This document shows positions 23,091 to 35,249 of a stretch of DNA of 64,000 bases, in pieces. The notes beneath the pieces are model-generated. The model saw nothing but the letters and a program-made list of their open reading frames with translations. It searched no databases and was not told the origin of the DNA. The stretch lies in NCBI GenBank assembly GCA_026826555.1, contig JAKSZT010053887.1, positions 67,391,346 through 67,455,345 on the forward strand, in the 5' to 3' direction. Both the position numbers and the translations under genes were made by a program. The DNA is from Tolypeutes matacus. Taxonomy: Eukaryota; Chordata; Mammalia; Cingulata; Chlamyphoridae. Positions within the stretch are counted from its first letter, which is position 1, and every line of letters starts with the position of its first letter.

Positions 23091-23489
23091 TTAGTTAATT
23101 CTATTGGATCTGCTTATATTTTTGAAATACAAAATTTCTTTAAAAATATTTAGTGAATTGTTAGTGGGTTGGCAACAGGGTTATTACCCAATATATTTTT
23201 TCCTTGCCTATTAATATTTATTTATGGCTAAAGATCATTCACACAAATTGAGGAGAGAACCAGAGTCATATGTTATTCATGTCCTACACTTGAATGCTGT
23301 TTAGAAGTATTAGAAATTACCTCTGAATTCTCCAATGTATTCATAATTTCTTTGCTTTTATAATTGTATTAGAGCTGAACACCTTTTCACCGGAAAGACT
23401 TTGGGGATATATCTTCCAAAGACCTTGTCTGACTTCTATAACTTTTTAAAAACCCTCTTGTCATTTTCAGGTTCTTTCTATTGTCTTTT

Positions 23490-23593
23490 TTCTTTCTTTC
23501 TTTCTTTTTTGTTTTAGGAGGTACCAGGGATTGAATACAGTACCTCATATGTGGGAAGCAGATACTCAACCACATGGGCTACATCCACTCCCT
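23490..23593 (-). mobile_element. DAS-like tRNA-derived SINE, minus strand, 11-bp TSD
   Basis: On the minus strand it begins GGGAGTGGATGTAGCCCATG, with an RNA polymerase III A-box-like TAGCCCATGTGG and a degraded B box (TATTCAATCCCTGG). It ends in (GAAA)n after AGGTACCTCCTAAAACA. It is flanked by exact TATTGTCTTTT copies (23479-23489 and 23594-23604). It matches the armadillo DAS SINE type and is the main evidence for a xenarthran source. Confidence 0.88.
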
Positions 23594-23750
23594 TATTGTC
23601 TTTTGCATGTAATTTATTTTGCTTTTGGAATCCCCACTAATATATGAAATAATTAAAATTGACCTGGGTGCCTTGCATTACATGTTCCTCTATATAAATT
23701 CTGTTGAAAATTTCCCTCATTCTAGGTCTGGGGACCTTATCATTCTAAAG

Positions 23751-24122
23751 CAAGCGTTTTTAACCAGGGGTCCACAGACCCCCAAGGGTTACGTGAAAAG
23801 AGTTTAGGGGGTCCATGAGCTTGAATTGAAAATAAATCAACTTATTATCTTTATTTTCTCTGACCTTTAACTGAAATCTAGCATTTCCTTCATTTTGAGT
23901 GTATGCAATAAATTACAGTAGTATTCATTCCATATCACATTACAGTAGTTACTTATTTTGAAAAATCATTTATGCCCATCTATACTTCGAAATTATGGTA
24001 ATTGTTAAACTCGGTGATAGTTGAGTGTCATAAAACTATTTGCCCCTACATTCTGTAAGGGGTCCGTGGTTTTCACCTGACTGGCAAAGGGGTCCATGTA
24101 ACAAAAATGTTAAGAACCCCTG
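23751..24122 (+). mobile_element. hAT-Charlie-type MITE, 372 bp
   Basis: The ends are inverted repeats: GTTTTTAACCAGGGGTCC at the left, and at the right ATGTTAAGAACCCCTG, whose complement is CAGGGGTTCTTAACAT. The internal GGGGGTCCATGAGCTTGAA and AAGGGGTCCATG blocks fit a MER-type Charlie derivative. Flanks TTCTAAAG (23743-23750) and TCATAAAG (24123-24130) are an 8-bp TSD with two mismatches, as expected for hAT. It has no transposase and is non-autonomous. Confidence 0.8.
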
Positions 24123-24427
24123 TCATAAAGGAACCATATAGAAAGGTAATTATAAAATATATTGAGTTTAAAAGAAAAAAACCTAAGATAGGTTTTTAGA
24201 GCATGAAAGCTGTGGCTGAATAATAAAGCCAGAACAGAAATATAAAGAAATATAAAATATTAAAGAAAATCTAAGAGATGAGAAGGGTGAAAATATGAGT
24301 CAATATTGAGATAATGGGTATCACATAAGGAAAAAATAATCTTTAGGAAGAAATATTTGAAGAAATGTTAGAGATGCTCACATGAATAATGTATGCATGA
24401 TTGTTTTGTTAACTTACAACTTCTCAA

Positions 24428-24462
<35 letters not shown>
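24428..24462. repeat. (TA)n microsatellite
   Basis: About 13 uninterrupted AT units followed by TTTATATATA. Confidence 0.9.
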
Positions 24463-24501
24463 AACTCAGTGCAAAAAGGGCCATTAAGAGTTAAATTTTA
24501 A

Positions 24502-24605
24502 GTGCTCACTTCAGCAGCACATATACTAAAATTGGAATGATACAGAGAAGATTAGCATGGCCCCTGCACAAGGATGACATGCAAATTCATGAAGTGTTCC
24601 ATATC
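24502..24605 (+). pseudogene. U6 snRNA retropseudogene
   Basis: The sequence is full-length U6 from GTGCTC to CCATAT, including ATACTAAAATTGGAA, ACAGAGAAGATTAGCATGGC and AAGGATGAC. Differences are mostly CpG losses (for example CTCACTTCAGCAG and GACATGCAAATTCATGAAG). It is followed by an A tail (24606-24616 and beyond). AAGAGTTAAAT occurs at 24486-24496 and 24632-24642, an 11-bp TSD, with five extra bases at the 5' junction. The target TT/AA fits L1 endonuclease. The A tail, TSD and lack of a proper upstream snRNA promoter mark it as an L1-mobilised copy, not an active gene. Confidence 0.93.
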
Positions 24606-24642
24606 AAAAAAAAAAAGAATGAGGAAAAAAAAAGAGTTAAAT

Positions 24643-26440
24643 AAGAACTAAAATGAAAAACCAAGATATGGAATGTGCTAAAGTGAAATTAAAATGTCTG
24701 AAATAAAGAGAAAACCTGAAAATCTCCATAGCAAAAGGACAACAGGCGCCCCCCTCCACAAAGGAAAAAATTAATTTAATATCAATTTTCTCTACATTAT
24801 TGAATGCAGTAAAATAATGAAGTGCTAATTTTTAATTAGTGATGAAAAATTATTTTGAACCTAAATTTGATCCTCAAACAGATTTTCATGCAAACCTATG
24901 CTGTGTACCTACCTATCTATTCTTAGACATATAAACTCATATTGTACATAATGAAAAACAGTGTTGGCTAAAGTACTATGATAAAAAGGTTAATAAACAA
25001 AAGCTAAATACAAATCTGCTACATAAGATTTTGTAAGTAAAAGAATAAAAAATCTGAATTTTCATAATAAAATAAAAGACTTACACTAACATAAAGGAAA
25101 AGAAAAGCAAGTATACAGAAAGAAACTAGAATTAAAAGCTAAATAATATCAAACTAATGGAAAGGGGGAAGTTAAATTTTAAAAATGATGTATGCATGCT
25201 CATTATGGAGAAAGAAAAGTGCTAAAAAGTTTTTAAATTCAATATAGGGAAATTATATCAATATATATTTTATTTGGGACAAAATAGATGGGAATGGGAA
25301 AATAATAAAAATAAAATTCTAGCCTGGAAAATATAAAGTAACATAACTAGTCCCCCATATAACTGTAATTATAATAAATGTATATGGATTAAACCTACCA
25401 ATTATAAATCTCTCATATGGATGTAAAAACAAAATATATTTTATGTTGTCTTTGAAAACTTCTTAACATGAAAAGGCAGAGAGAATTTGAAAATAGAATG
25501 GTGGAACCAAACCTATCTATGAAAATAAGGACCAAAGTTTTTACTATTTATGAGACAAAATGTTTGTAAAAGGCAAAAAACATAGTGCATGCACATAAAA
25601 AATATATAGACCAGAAGCTATATTCCTTATTAATAAATATACATATAACAAAACACCTTAAAATATATCAAATAATAGATTATAGAAATGCCGAGAGAAA
25701 TTACAACTCAGCAAGTGTAATTGGTAGTTTAAAGCACCATTCTCAGCAATTGATTGAGTAAAGGGAAATATAGACATATTAAAGACCTAAAAAATACAAT
25801 TAAATAGAATCATTTATAAATATACTTTTTTATACAACAACCTATGAATACACTTCTTTTAAAGCACACATGAAATTTTATAAAAATGGAATAAGCATTA
25901 GGCTAAAACTTAATTCTCAATAAACTTCAAAGTATTGATATCATATAGATTATTTTAGGAAAATAATGCAATAAAATGAAAATAACAGCAAAAGCAAACA
26001 TCACTTAAAACAATGACTGCAATACTAAAAAAAGATCCCTTAAATAAATAATAATGGAATTACAATTAAGGAAATATAATTAATAAATAATAAAATTCTA
26101 ATTAAAAAATAATTAGATTTCATCATATTGAACTAGGTCAAAATCCAGGAAGTTATCAGTAAATACAGAATAAGGTGAGAAGGTGGTGATGAGAATTAAG
26201 GAAACTAATTATGATTAAAATTACTCGTAGTAGAAGTTATTTGTGTTTATAATAAAACATTAGTACAATATGTTTTATTTTTTAACATTTTATTTATCTT
26301 CTTTTGAAGAACTGTGATAAAAATCTTAACTCAATCTCCATGTGTGTTCTTGGAGGATAAGAAGAGTTCCTAAGGACAATAAAAAGATTCTCAGCATACC
26401 TAAGTTGACTACCACATAATTCTTGAAATTAATCCAAATT
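24643..26440. other. AT-rich intergenic DNA, nothing recognised
   Basis: Very A-rich throughout, with no recognisable termini, RNA gene or open frame. An old repeat is possible but unidentifiable by eye. Confidence 0.5.
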
Positions 26441-26449
26441 TTTTTTTTT

Positions 26450-27315
26450 TATTATTTCCACTCTCTTGATGACAATAAAGTATTCAATAAAGAAAGTTGG
26501 TGGGCCCTACTTTGCAATATATGTTAACCTAGTTCCCCAATGTAACAGTTTGACTCATTTATAATTTCCCTACACATTGTTCTTCTGCCCCTTTTATTTA
26601 AACCTATAATTAGTACTACACACTTTAAATATATGTCCCAGAGACTTAAATCTTCTAGGTATTCATATGCTGGTTTAGCCCTGAATCTCAGCAGAGTTAC
26701 ACTTAACACCTACTCTCGTTCATTGGGCTCACCCAGGACAACTAACAAAAGGATGATGAAAAACGCCTATCCAAAACAACAGAGAATATCCAAAAATACA
26801 ATCAAAACAGTTCCATAAGCAGAGTGGACATAACCATCCCAAAATCCTCAAGATTTGGGAATGAAAAAACATAAAGGAGGAATGCAACCATGGACCAAAG
26901 TAGACATATTATTATTCTCCAAATGGGAGAACTTGTAATATTGATATAAAAACAGTGGTGACCAGAGGTTCTGAGGGGAAGGGAAGGAAATAATAAGTGT
27001 AACATGGACATTTTGGGGAGATTGGAATTCTTCTGTATGATATTGCAATGACAGATACAGGCCATTATACATTTTGCCAAAACCTATAAAATTGTGCAAT
27101 GGAAAATGTAAACCGTAATGTGAACTATAGACCATGGTTAGTAGCAATGCTTCAATATTTGTTTATCAATTATAATAAATGTACCACACTGATGAAAGAT
27201 GTTATCAATAGATTTAAAATGTGAGAAGGGGAGGAGGTGGAGTATATGGGAGACCCCTATATTTTGGTGTAACTTTTCTGTAATCTAAAACGTCTTTAAA
27301 AATATAGTTAAAAAC
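26450..27315 (+). mobile_element. L1 3' UTR, truncated, plus strand
   Basis: Landmarks in order: AATGTAACAGTTTGACTCAT, CCCAGAGACTTAAATCTTC, CAGTGGTGACCAGAGGTTC, ATTGCAATGACAGATACAGG, ACCATGGTTAGTAGCAATGC and TTCTGTAATCTAAAACGTC, ending in an A-rich tail. The first half matches, in reverse, 45.99-46.39 kb, and the second half matches 47.5-47.94 kb in the same orientation. This is the uninterrupted reference for the inverted copy at 46-48 kb. Confidence 0.6.
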
Positions 27316-27319
27316 AAAA

Positions 27320-27978
27320 TAAAATAAAGTAATTCAGAAGGTCAAAGGTTGAGGCAAGAATAAGTCTTTAAATTCAAATTGCTTAACCTGAATCATATGC
27401 CAGAGTTCAAAGAGCAAAATCCAAGGCTTGTCAGAATTATATGATATTTGTAGCAATCAATTCCAGTTAGGTTATGGATAAACACATCAGGGAATTCCAA
27501 GAAGTATGAGTTGAACAAAGAAGAAAAGAGCAGAGCATGCAGAAACTTGATTCATGGGATGTGGAGTGAGGACAGTGGTAGATGCAGGAAATTGAAGGTA
27601 AAAATAAACATTCATTCTAATTGCTATCCAGACTTCTGTTCTCTGGTCCTTCAGATGTATTCAATGTTTCAGTGTATTGTTGTTGTGGTTTTTAATTGTA
27701 TTCTCCCGACTGTTGCTGTTGATTTTGAAAAAAAAAAAAGTCTCATTTACCTAAATATTTTCTATTTTTGAACCAAACCTTAAACAAAAGGAATTTTGGA
27801 ATGTGAAATAAAATTGCCAAGTTCTTTGTTGCTTTGATATTGGTACCTGTTGAGTCCTTGGATTTCCTTCAAACACTTATCCTTAAAGATGTTTTGTTTA
27901 CTTGCTTTATTTAATTGTTGTTTTTTAATGTTATCCTTCGGTCTGATCCAGGAAGCTGGAATCTCTCCTGGTCCTGGA
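27320..27978. other. Intergenic DNA, nothing recognised
   Basis: No repeat or gene recognised. A 12-base A run lies near 27729. Confidence 0.45.
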
Positions 27979-28015
27979 GGCTAGTATAGTTTTTTTTTTT
28001 TTTTTTTTTTAATTA

Positions 28016-28485
28016 ATTGAAGTATATCACTCGTACATAAACATTCATAAACAATAAGTGTACAGTAATAGCTGTGAGCTTACAAAACAAACATATAATA
28101 CATCACACAAGGTTCTCTAACCTTATTCTACCACCAGTTCCTTGCATTGTTGTGAAACATTTTTAACCAATGATTAAAAAGCATCCTCAAAATATTACTA
28201 TTAACCAAAGTTTCTTATATTTGGTGTATTTTTCCCCCAACCTACCCTATTATTATTATTATCATTATTTTTATATCATTTATACATGATCATAGATAAA
28301 CAGTAAGTGTATAGTAAAAGTTGTGAACTTACAAAGCAAACAAGCATATCATACAGGGGTCCCACACATCACCCCACCACCAACACTTTAATTGTTGTGA
28401 GACATTTGTTACAAATTATGAACGAATATCATCAAAATCTTACTACCAACTATAGTCCATATCTTACATTTGGTGTATTTTTTTT
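28016..28485 (-). repeat. 249-bp tandem duplication within the L1 3' UTR
   Basis: Two diverged copies lie in register at a constant offset of 249 bp. Examples are CAATAAGTGTACAGTAATAG (28052) against CAGTAAGTGTATAGTAAAAG (28301), and TTGGTGTATTTTT at 28221 against 28470. The constant offset at both ends implies few indels since duplication. Confidence 0.8.
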
Positions 28486-28567
28486 GAGGTATTGGGGCCC
28501 GGGGACTGAGCCTGGGACCTCATATGTGGGAAGCCAGCGCTCAACCACTGAGCCACATTGGTTTCCC
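28486..28567 (-). mobile_element. DAS-like SINE (inner copy)
   Basis: On the minus strand it begins GGGAAACCAATGTGGCTCAG, with an A box TGGCTCAGTGGTTGAG and a B-box-like GGCTCAGTCCC. It is joined through a short A run directly to L1 3' UTR sequence. Confidence 0.85.
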
Positions 28568-28704
28568 AGAGTTTATTTGTTTGTTTGTTTTTTGTTTGTT
28601 TTGCTTGTTTTGTTTTTTTTTTTCCTAGGAGGCACTGGGAACCCAACCCAGGACCTCCCGTGTGGGAGGCAGGTGCTTAATGGCTTGAGCCACATCTGTT
28701 CCCA
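28568..28704 (-). mobile_element. DAS-like SINE (outer copy) with CAAA-rich tail
   Basis: On the minus strand it begins TGGGAACAGATGTGGCTCAA, has a B box GGTTGGGTTCCC, and ends in AAAACAAAACAAGC/CAAACAAA repeats before the inner SINE starts. Confidence 0.85.
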
Positions 28705-28715
28705 AGTATAGTTTT

Positions 28716-30251
28716 AAAAAGTTTAAAAATTAGCCATCTATGTACCAAAGACAAATTTTGTATACCTTCCAAAGTAACAGTAAAGAAAAAGAAGGAAATG
28801 GACCATATAAGCCAAGATATAAAATAAGCAGTCGGTCTCACTTTGCCCCTGTGAAAATTAATAGCAAAAATCCATAACTCATATAAGAGATTATTTTAAT
28901 GCATCAGTAGCATATTCCAGAATTTGTTGTTATTGCAGAATACAGATGATTATACTGTTAGAGTCTTACCTTCATTACAGAATACTTTTATCCAAAATAG
29001 ACAATTAACGAATAACTGGAATTATAGAGGGCAGAGAAATACCTATAAATTTTATCAGAAAAAAATGGTCCTTATTTTCGGCAACAAGGAGATTCAGCTG
29101 TGGTATATATTAATTTATTAGTTAAGTTCTTTATACTATGTTAAGTGAATGGAAATTTAGAGTTATGTAAGTGATAGACCCAGGTGGTATACAGGATGCT
29201 TTTACAGGAGATGATTCAGAATTATAGCAAGAACCTAGCAAGGTACTACCTTATAAAAAGATTTAGATGCATTTTTGTTGTTGTTTTTGTTTTACTTTTG
29301 CAGCACAAAATAGACACAACACTTCTTAAATGTAATTGTATAGAATAGTGACTGCATTTGAATATTATCACATTAAATTGAGTGATTAAATAATTCACAG
29401 TAACTAAAAATATTAATATAAGCCAATAGAATAAGAACACATAATTTATGACTATTAAATGAGGTGTGACTAAGGAAATAGGACTGATTTTTACTAAACA
29501 TACCAAACTAAAATATCTAAAAGGATGTTTTTTCCCTTGCCTTTAAACACTCACTCAGAGTGTAGGGATTATAAACAGAAGTCTTTTTCATTGCCTTTGC
29601 AATTAAAAAAAAAAAAAGGATGGAGGATTAATGAATATACTAATATTTTGCTAAGCTTCATTTCACTAACTGTTAGTGCTCAACTGAATGTTAATAGGTG
29701 TTCCCTAGAAATAGCACCCAGCTGTAATCACTGCACAGAAGTGAGGTGGACCCTCCATGCAAAATTTGGTTCAGAAGTCAAGGCTGATGACTCCCCACAT
29801 GTACCAAGAGGGTATGAAAAGTATTATTATTTACATAAAGAAACTTTCTGGGGATAGCAGGGCAGTCTCCCAAGCTGATCCAAAGTGGTTTGAGAGAACA
29901 AGGAAAGAGAGTGGTGTGAGGTTTTTGTTGTCTTGGAGAATGGGAGGAGTAAGAGTTTCTGTGCTCAAGGGCCAGAGCTTAGATAGTGTGTTAGTAACAG
30001 AAGACACAGCACCTGAGTATTCCCATAGGTGAGGCAGAACGGGATAGAGGATGGAAAGGGGAGGCATGAAAGCTGTAAGTAATCAAATAACAATAAATGA
30101 AGCCAGACTCTGTATTATATGTCTCCTTTTTAATTCATTAATAATTCTGTCATAAATAATGTTAACTGAGTTTCTTAAACCTGTTATATGCAAAATAATT
30201 TTTAAATGCCTCTAATAGGAAATAGATGCAGCCTTCCCCACATACATATAA
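28716..30251. other. Intergenic DNA, mostly unrecognised
   Basis: Between 29700 and 30065 the sequence is more GC-rich and carries overlapping open frames of 78-110 codons on both strands. I recognise no protein domain; an old LTR is possible but not shown. The remainder is AT-rich. Confidence 0.4.
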
Positions 30252-30256
30252 CCACA

Positions 30257-30712
30257 TGTGGTTTAGTGAATCATGTGCACCAACAAAAGGCACGTTCTTA
30301 ATCTTAATCCTTGTTCTTGTAGGTGTGACCCCATTGTAAGTCTTTGAAGATGTATTTTCAGTTAGGATGTGGACTTATTCGTGAATAGGATCTTCTAAAA
30401 TCCTATTTTGGTGTGATCCAACTGAACCAGGGTGGATCTTAATCCACATAACTGGAGTCCTTATTAAGAGAAGAAATTCAGACTCAGTCAGAGAAGCCAG
30501 AAGAGAAGTCAGTGGAAACCTTTAACGGAGACACAAGGAGAGAGAGATTACCATGTGATGGAGGACTGCCATCCCAAGAAGGCTACTGAGGGTAGGAAAA
30601 AGCAATGGGCTTACCCAAGCCTTGATTCGGGACTTCTGATCTCTAAAACTGAGCCAATAAATTCTTTTTAAGGCAACCTATTACGTGTTTCAGCAGCTGG
30701 CAAAATAAGACA
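30257..30712 (+). mobile_element. MaLR-like LTR, plus strand, 456 bp
   Basis: It starts TGTGGTTTAGTGAATCATG, with family landmarks GTTCTTAATCTTAATCC, GGGTGGATCTTAATCC, ACTGGAGTCCTTATTAAG and CCAATAAATTC, and ends CAAAATAAGACA. Flanks CCACA (30252-30256) and CCTCA (30713-30717) fit a 5-bp TSD with one change. It is more diverged than the 12.7-kb copy. Confidence 0.75.
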
Positions 30713-30717
30713 CCTCA

Positions 30718-33700
30718 CATCTGTGTTCTCCACATGTTTAAAATTCCTACACAGAATAGAGGCAAGGAAAACATAAAATGCAATTTTTTCCTGACATAGT
30801 AGAACATGAAATCCATAAGGAATATGTGTAATAAGTGATTTACTAGTATTGTTGATGGTGCTACTTCAAAGAGTTTTGTTATCTTTGACAAGCCTTCTAT
30901 TCTAAGCCTGTTTTCCATCGCTAATGATTTCTTGTCCAGCATTTCCTCCACTATGTTATTTTGAACTTCAAATATGCATATTAAAACATTATGTGTGGAA
31001 AAAAAAGAAATAAAAACAAGCAAAAAAGAAAAGATGAAAAAAAATCATATGTGGCATAATTTTAAAAGATGTTACATTTATACAATTTTAAAATATCTAC
31101 AATGTTAATATATGTACAAAGATGAATTTTTCTCCAAACTAGTATTTGGTAGAACTAAGTAAAGAACTAAAGAGGAATTTGTTCATGTTCATGAGAACAC
31201 GTCTAAAAATATAATGATCAGATTTATATACCTAGACCTTCAGCTTAATGGAACAAGAAGTATGATTGAAGCCTAAAGGCAATGACGAGTTCTTTCTTGC
31301 TATTCATTTCTGGTGTACCAAGGAAACATACAGGCCTCAAAAGCTGGGCATTTGTTCATAAATAAACACTTAAGATGGCCAATCCATGTGTGGCATGATG
31401 GGCTACTCTTAATAAGTCATTCTAACATTCAAAAGAAGTTTTTAACCTGAAATAATTAGGAAACTGTGTTTAACAACCCCTAGTTGAGCAATTATAATTT
31501 TCACATGCATTAAAATATGTACCTAATATTGCACAAAGGGCACTCATGCTCCCTGAAAGGATACTATACAAATGTCCTACTTATTATCCAGATGGTTCTG
31601 CTTGTATGAGTTAAATTACAGAGTAGGAAAAAAGCAACCTGTTATAATACTGTAAAATCCATCTTCTAATAAACCTGCTTTCCTTTGCTTTAACTATGCT
31701 GATATACTTAGCAAAAAAAAAAAAAAATGTTTTTCTGAATTAGTGTTACATCTGTGAAACTACAATAATGAACTGCCAACAAGTGTTAAAATAATGTCAT
31801 ATTTTTTTCACTGTTAAAGAACAAAGTGCTTATTTGGAAGTGTTATGTTTAAGAGAATAATTTTAGATATTTTGAAGACAATGAAACTTGAGGAGGATAA
31901 ATTACAATATGCTATCTTGTGAAATCATTCATTTTCACAACACACACTTGTACTTAAGCATTAAATTTGAGTAATTGTTTACTAAACAGCTTACATTATG
32001 ATATGCATTTCACTTTCAGTCCATGGTTATAGTACAGAATGAATGCTATTGAAAATGTGAATATGACATATATATTCAATGAAGATACCTACTCAACTAT
32101 TAAATTTTAAGTATAAATCATACTCAAATATCCATATATTTATATACTATATAGTGAATACTTATGATTAAAGCATGTTTATACACTGCATAGTCAGTAC
32201 ACATGCTTAAAGCAACTCAATTGCTGCTGCAGTGCATTTCTCTCCATTTTTGAAGTTGATTTCATTTGCAAAAGAGAAATATGAAGCTCACTTGGAGAAA
32301 ATCTATGCCTAGGGGGCATTTTATAATGAATGAATTGGCTTTTTTGTGTGAAAGTGCTTGTACTATTTTGAGAAATGGATATACAGTAGGATGGTTACCA
32401 GCAGTTCGCTTTGTTGTAATTTCTGAAAAGCAGCTTCCTGTGTTTCAGAAAATAATTGATTTTTTAAAATAGTTCTCCCTTAGCTGTAGGACTTGTTTTA
32501 TATCATTTTTCTTATTTTTTAAAAATAATTGCTAATTACCTTTTGCAGTAGTGCACACAATTAAATTGCACAGTTTAACTTTTTTATTTTGGTTTAATAT
32601 TTTTGAAAAACAAGGGAAAATAAAGTCTTAATGAAAAATATCACTAGCATAGATTACCAAAGAACATCAAAAAATAACTCTTATTGATTAGACTGTTCTA
32701 TTTCTAATACAAATAAGCATATATGAAGCTATATCATGGTTACATAATAAGTTTGGTTTAATCATAATGTAGGAGGACTTGGATATTGTCAAATCTAAAA
32801 CATTAAAGAATATTGTGATATTGAATTGTAGAGTTTATTTTAAATGGAAAAAGGTAACTATGGAAAATTTAAAATCAATTGAAAAATTTAAATTTACTTT
32901 CACACATTTCATTTAATATTATTTAAGTATCTCATATGTAGATTATAAAATCTAACCTTGAGGTTTCAAATTAGAAATGATACCTTCTATGTAGGTAATT
33001 TATTTGTAATTGAATATATGGAAACCAACAGACTTCAGTTATCTGTGTGGCAATATCATATAATGAAACATAGATGCAATTGGTGTACCATCAGAAGGAC
33101 GCATTAGGCGGAGTCATTCAGAAGAAAGAAACCACATAGTGTAATATACAAATTTTAGTTTTAAAGTTTAACATAAAAATTAATAAATATAATAGGCGAT
33201 TAGTTACATAGATTGGCTATTAAGGGTTAAAAGAACTTTAATAATTAGAAAATTAGCATACATAAGGAGTCTTTATACCCAAGGCTGAGGCAGATTATCA
33301 AAGGATGGAAAAAAAAATCTGGAAAAGGGCTCTCTATGGGGCTGGCATTTTGATCTCATTGGAAAGGATGAGGCAATGGCTTACTGGAGGCATTGAAGTT
33401 TACTGAGATACTGAGTCATTATAACTTGCTAGAAAGTCACTCTCTGGAGTGGTTGGGGAGGCCTTCCCAAGAGTATGTTACACTGAGAACTTGTTGTAAA
33501 GCTTCCTCATGTTGCCAAATCAGATCATTCACATGAAGGTACTATGCTGACAGAAACACACTGAGAAATTGCTCTGTGGTACTATGGGCTGATGTCCATG
33601 AGGAGCTAAATTTGGCTGGCCACCATGTATCACAGAAGCATGCCCCAAATGCAAATCAGAACTAGGAATAAAATCTCCTTTTCCTTCCAGTGTCCTGACA

Positions 33701-35240
33701 GCACCCTCTAGTGACAGAGTTTAATTATTTTTCAGAAACAGAACATTGAAGGTTTGAATTGCAATTTTTCCTACATGTTATAATTATGTATACATCATAC
33801 AGTCCATAAATTTTACTACTCAGCTTCAATATCTAACTTTCTATGTGTATTTGAGCTTCAATACAAAAATGAAACAAATATATGCTTCCACTTAATAAGA
33901 TTTAGCATGTTTTAACAAGTAAATTTATTAATTGTCACCCTTTCTGCAAAAGGAAATGCATTCCCCACCATTGCATCTATCTGATAATACTAATTACTCC
34001 TAAAATTTATTAAAAGTCTAATTGAATGTTCTACTATCTAAAACCTAAATTTTAAAGTTAACATGCAAAAAATTGTAGATAAATTAATATGAGAAGGAGT
34101 AAGAAAACAAATGTTTAGTATATACATGGAAATGCAGACATATACAAAGCAAAAAAAAACTCATTTCTAAAATTCATCAAAAACATTTAGTTGATACATA
34201 TGGCTTTTTTCTTCTACTATCCGTTTCACATTTCTCTTGACTTCACATAAAACTTTACCTTTCCGGTTATTTACCTATTGAGCTGTAACAACACTCCAAT
34301 TTGCCCTTAGTAAGTGAGATTAATAATTACAGTCAGTGTATTAACACTTTTTTTGTGATTTTTCCATGTGGCATAAGTAGCCCAAAATGTCCAAGTGAAA
34401 GTCTTATCTTCCATTTTGAATGGATCCACTGTTACTCTACTTTGTTGAAACATGCCCTCCTTGTAATTAAGACCACTAAACCAATAGAGCTCAATGTTGC
34501 TAGGAAAAGAAGCAAAAATTCTGCTGGTGGGTTAATGGGCATAACAGTAATAGAAGTTTTCCATAAAGGTAATGTGAGGAGCATCTTGAACCTCTTCTAG
34601 GAAAAATAATCATAACTGGTGAAAATATTAAAGAATAAAAACATTTAAAGTCACTGATAATTGTCTTAAGGGCACAGAGCAAATGGAGAAATATTTATTC
34701 AAAAAATATACATGTCTTAGTAAGAAGAGTAAGCATCTGTTACATTTGAGCCACATCTTGCTCCTTTAACCACCTACTCCTAGCTCAGTAATGTAAGCCT
34801 TACTTCAGGCAGGTATGCCAAGAAGAAAGGGCTCCCATCCCCCATTATACATTCCAGGGCTATTGTTTCTTTCCAGATTGGGAAGGCTGCAAACATTCTT
34901 CACCACCTCCAATCATCATTTCTCATTTTGTCCCAGTTCCAAATTGCAGAAGAATTTTTCCAGTCACGTTTGTCTCACAGATCTGGAGCATCTTCCTTTC
35001 AACCATCCTCCACTAATGGACAGAAACTTTATACCAGGCATGACCAAGAACACTGGTCTGCAATAATCTCAGCTCTAACTCATTCACAGGGTTGAGGTTC
35101 CATGCTGATGTTCTGCAAAGAGACCAAGAATGAAGACTTCTGCTCAGTATCTTGCTCATAGGGCAAGAGCATCACTTTGAGGAAATTAGGCCACTCTCTC
35201 TGCCTTCATCTATAGAGCAGTGGTGTAGCGATTCTACCAA
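30718..35240. other. Long AT-rich stretch without recognised genes
   Basis: About 4.5 kb with no recognised repeat termini. Two sub-regions are less AT-rich: 33290-33730 (with AGTGTCCTGACAGCACCCTC at the end, reminiscent of old ERV or L1 debris) and 34750-35240. A 68-codon open frame at 32266-32472 has no recognisable domain. Confidence 0.45.
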
Positions 35241-35249
35241 GCTGGTCAG

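Larger units (their letters stand above)
27994..28704 (-). mobile_element. Composite SINE-SINE-L1 3' end inserted as one unit (11-bp outer TSD)
   Basis: On the minus strand the order is: DAS-like SINE (28704-28620) with a long (CAAA)-rich tail, second DAS-like SINE (28567-28486), short A run, xenarthran L1 3' UTR (28480-28011) and poly(A) (T run 27991-28010). AGTATAGTTTT occurs at 27983-27993 and again at 28705-28715, directly at the 5' end of the first SINE. In the right copy the target continues AAAAAG, giving TTTT/AA, the L1-endonuclease consensus. No L1 sequence lies between the SINEs and the right TSD copy. The simplest reading is a single insertion of a chimeric RNA or cDNA; stepwise insertion exactly at the junction is the alternative. 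Confidence 0.65.

Noticed and set aside
24428..24605. Possible active U6 gene with TATA upstream
   Set aside because: The TATA-like bases are part of a (TA)n microsatellite at the wrong distance, no PSE is visible, and the copy has an A tail, a TSD and CpG decay.
28307..28711. 134-codon open frame, plus strand
   Set aside because: It reads antisense through an L1 3' UTR and two SINEs; the recurring residues come from the SINE repeat, not from a protein family.
29525..30067. Overlapping open frames of 78-110 codons on both strands
   Set aside because: No recognisable domain or splice structure, and both strands are open. An old repeat is more likely, though not proven.
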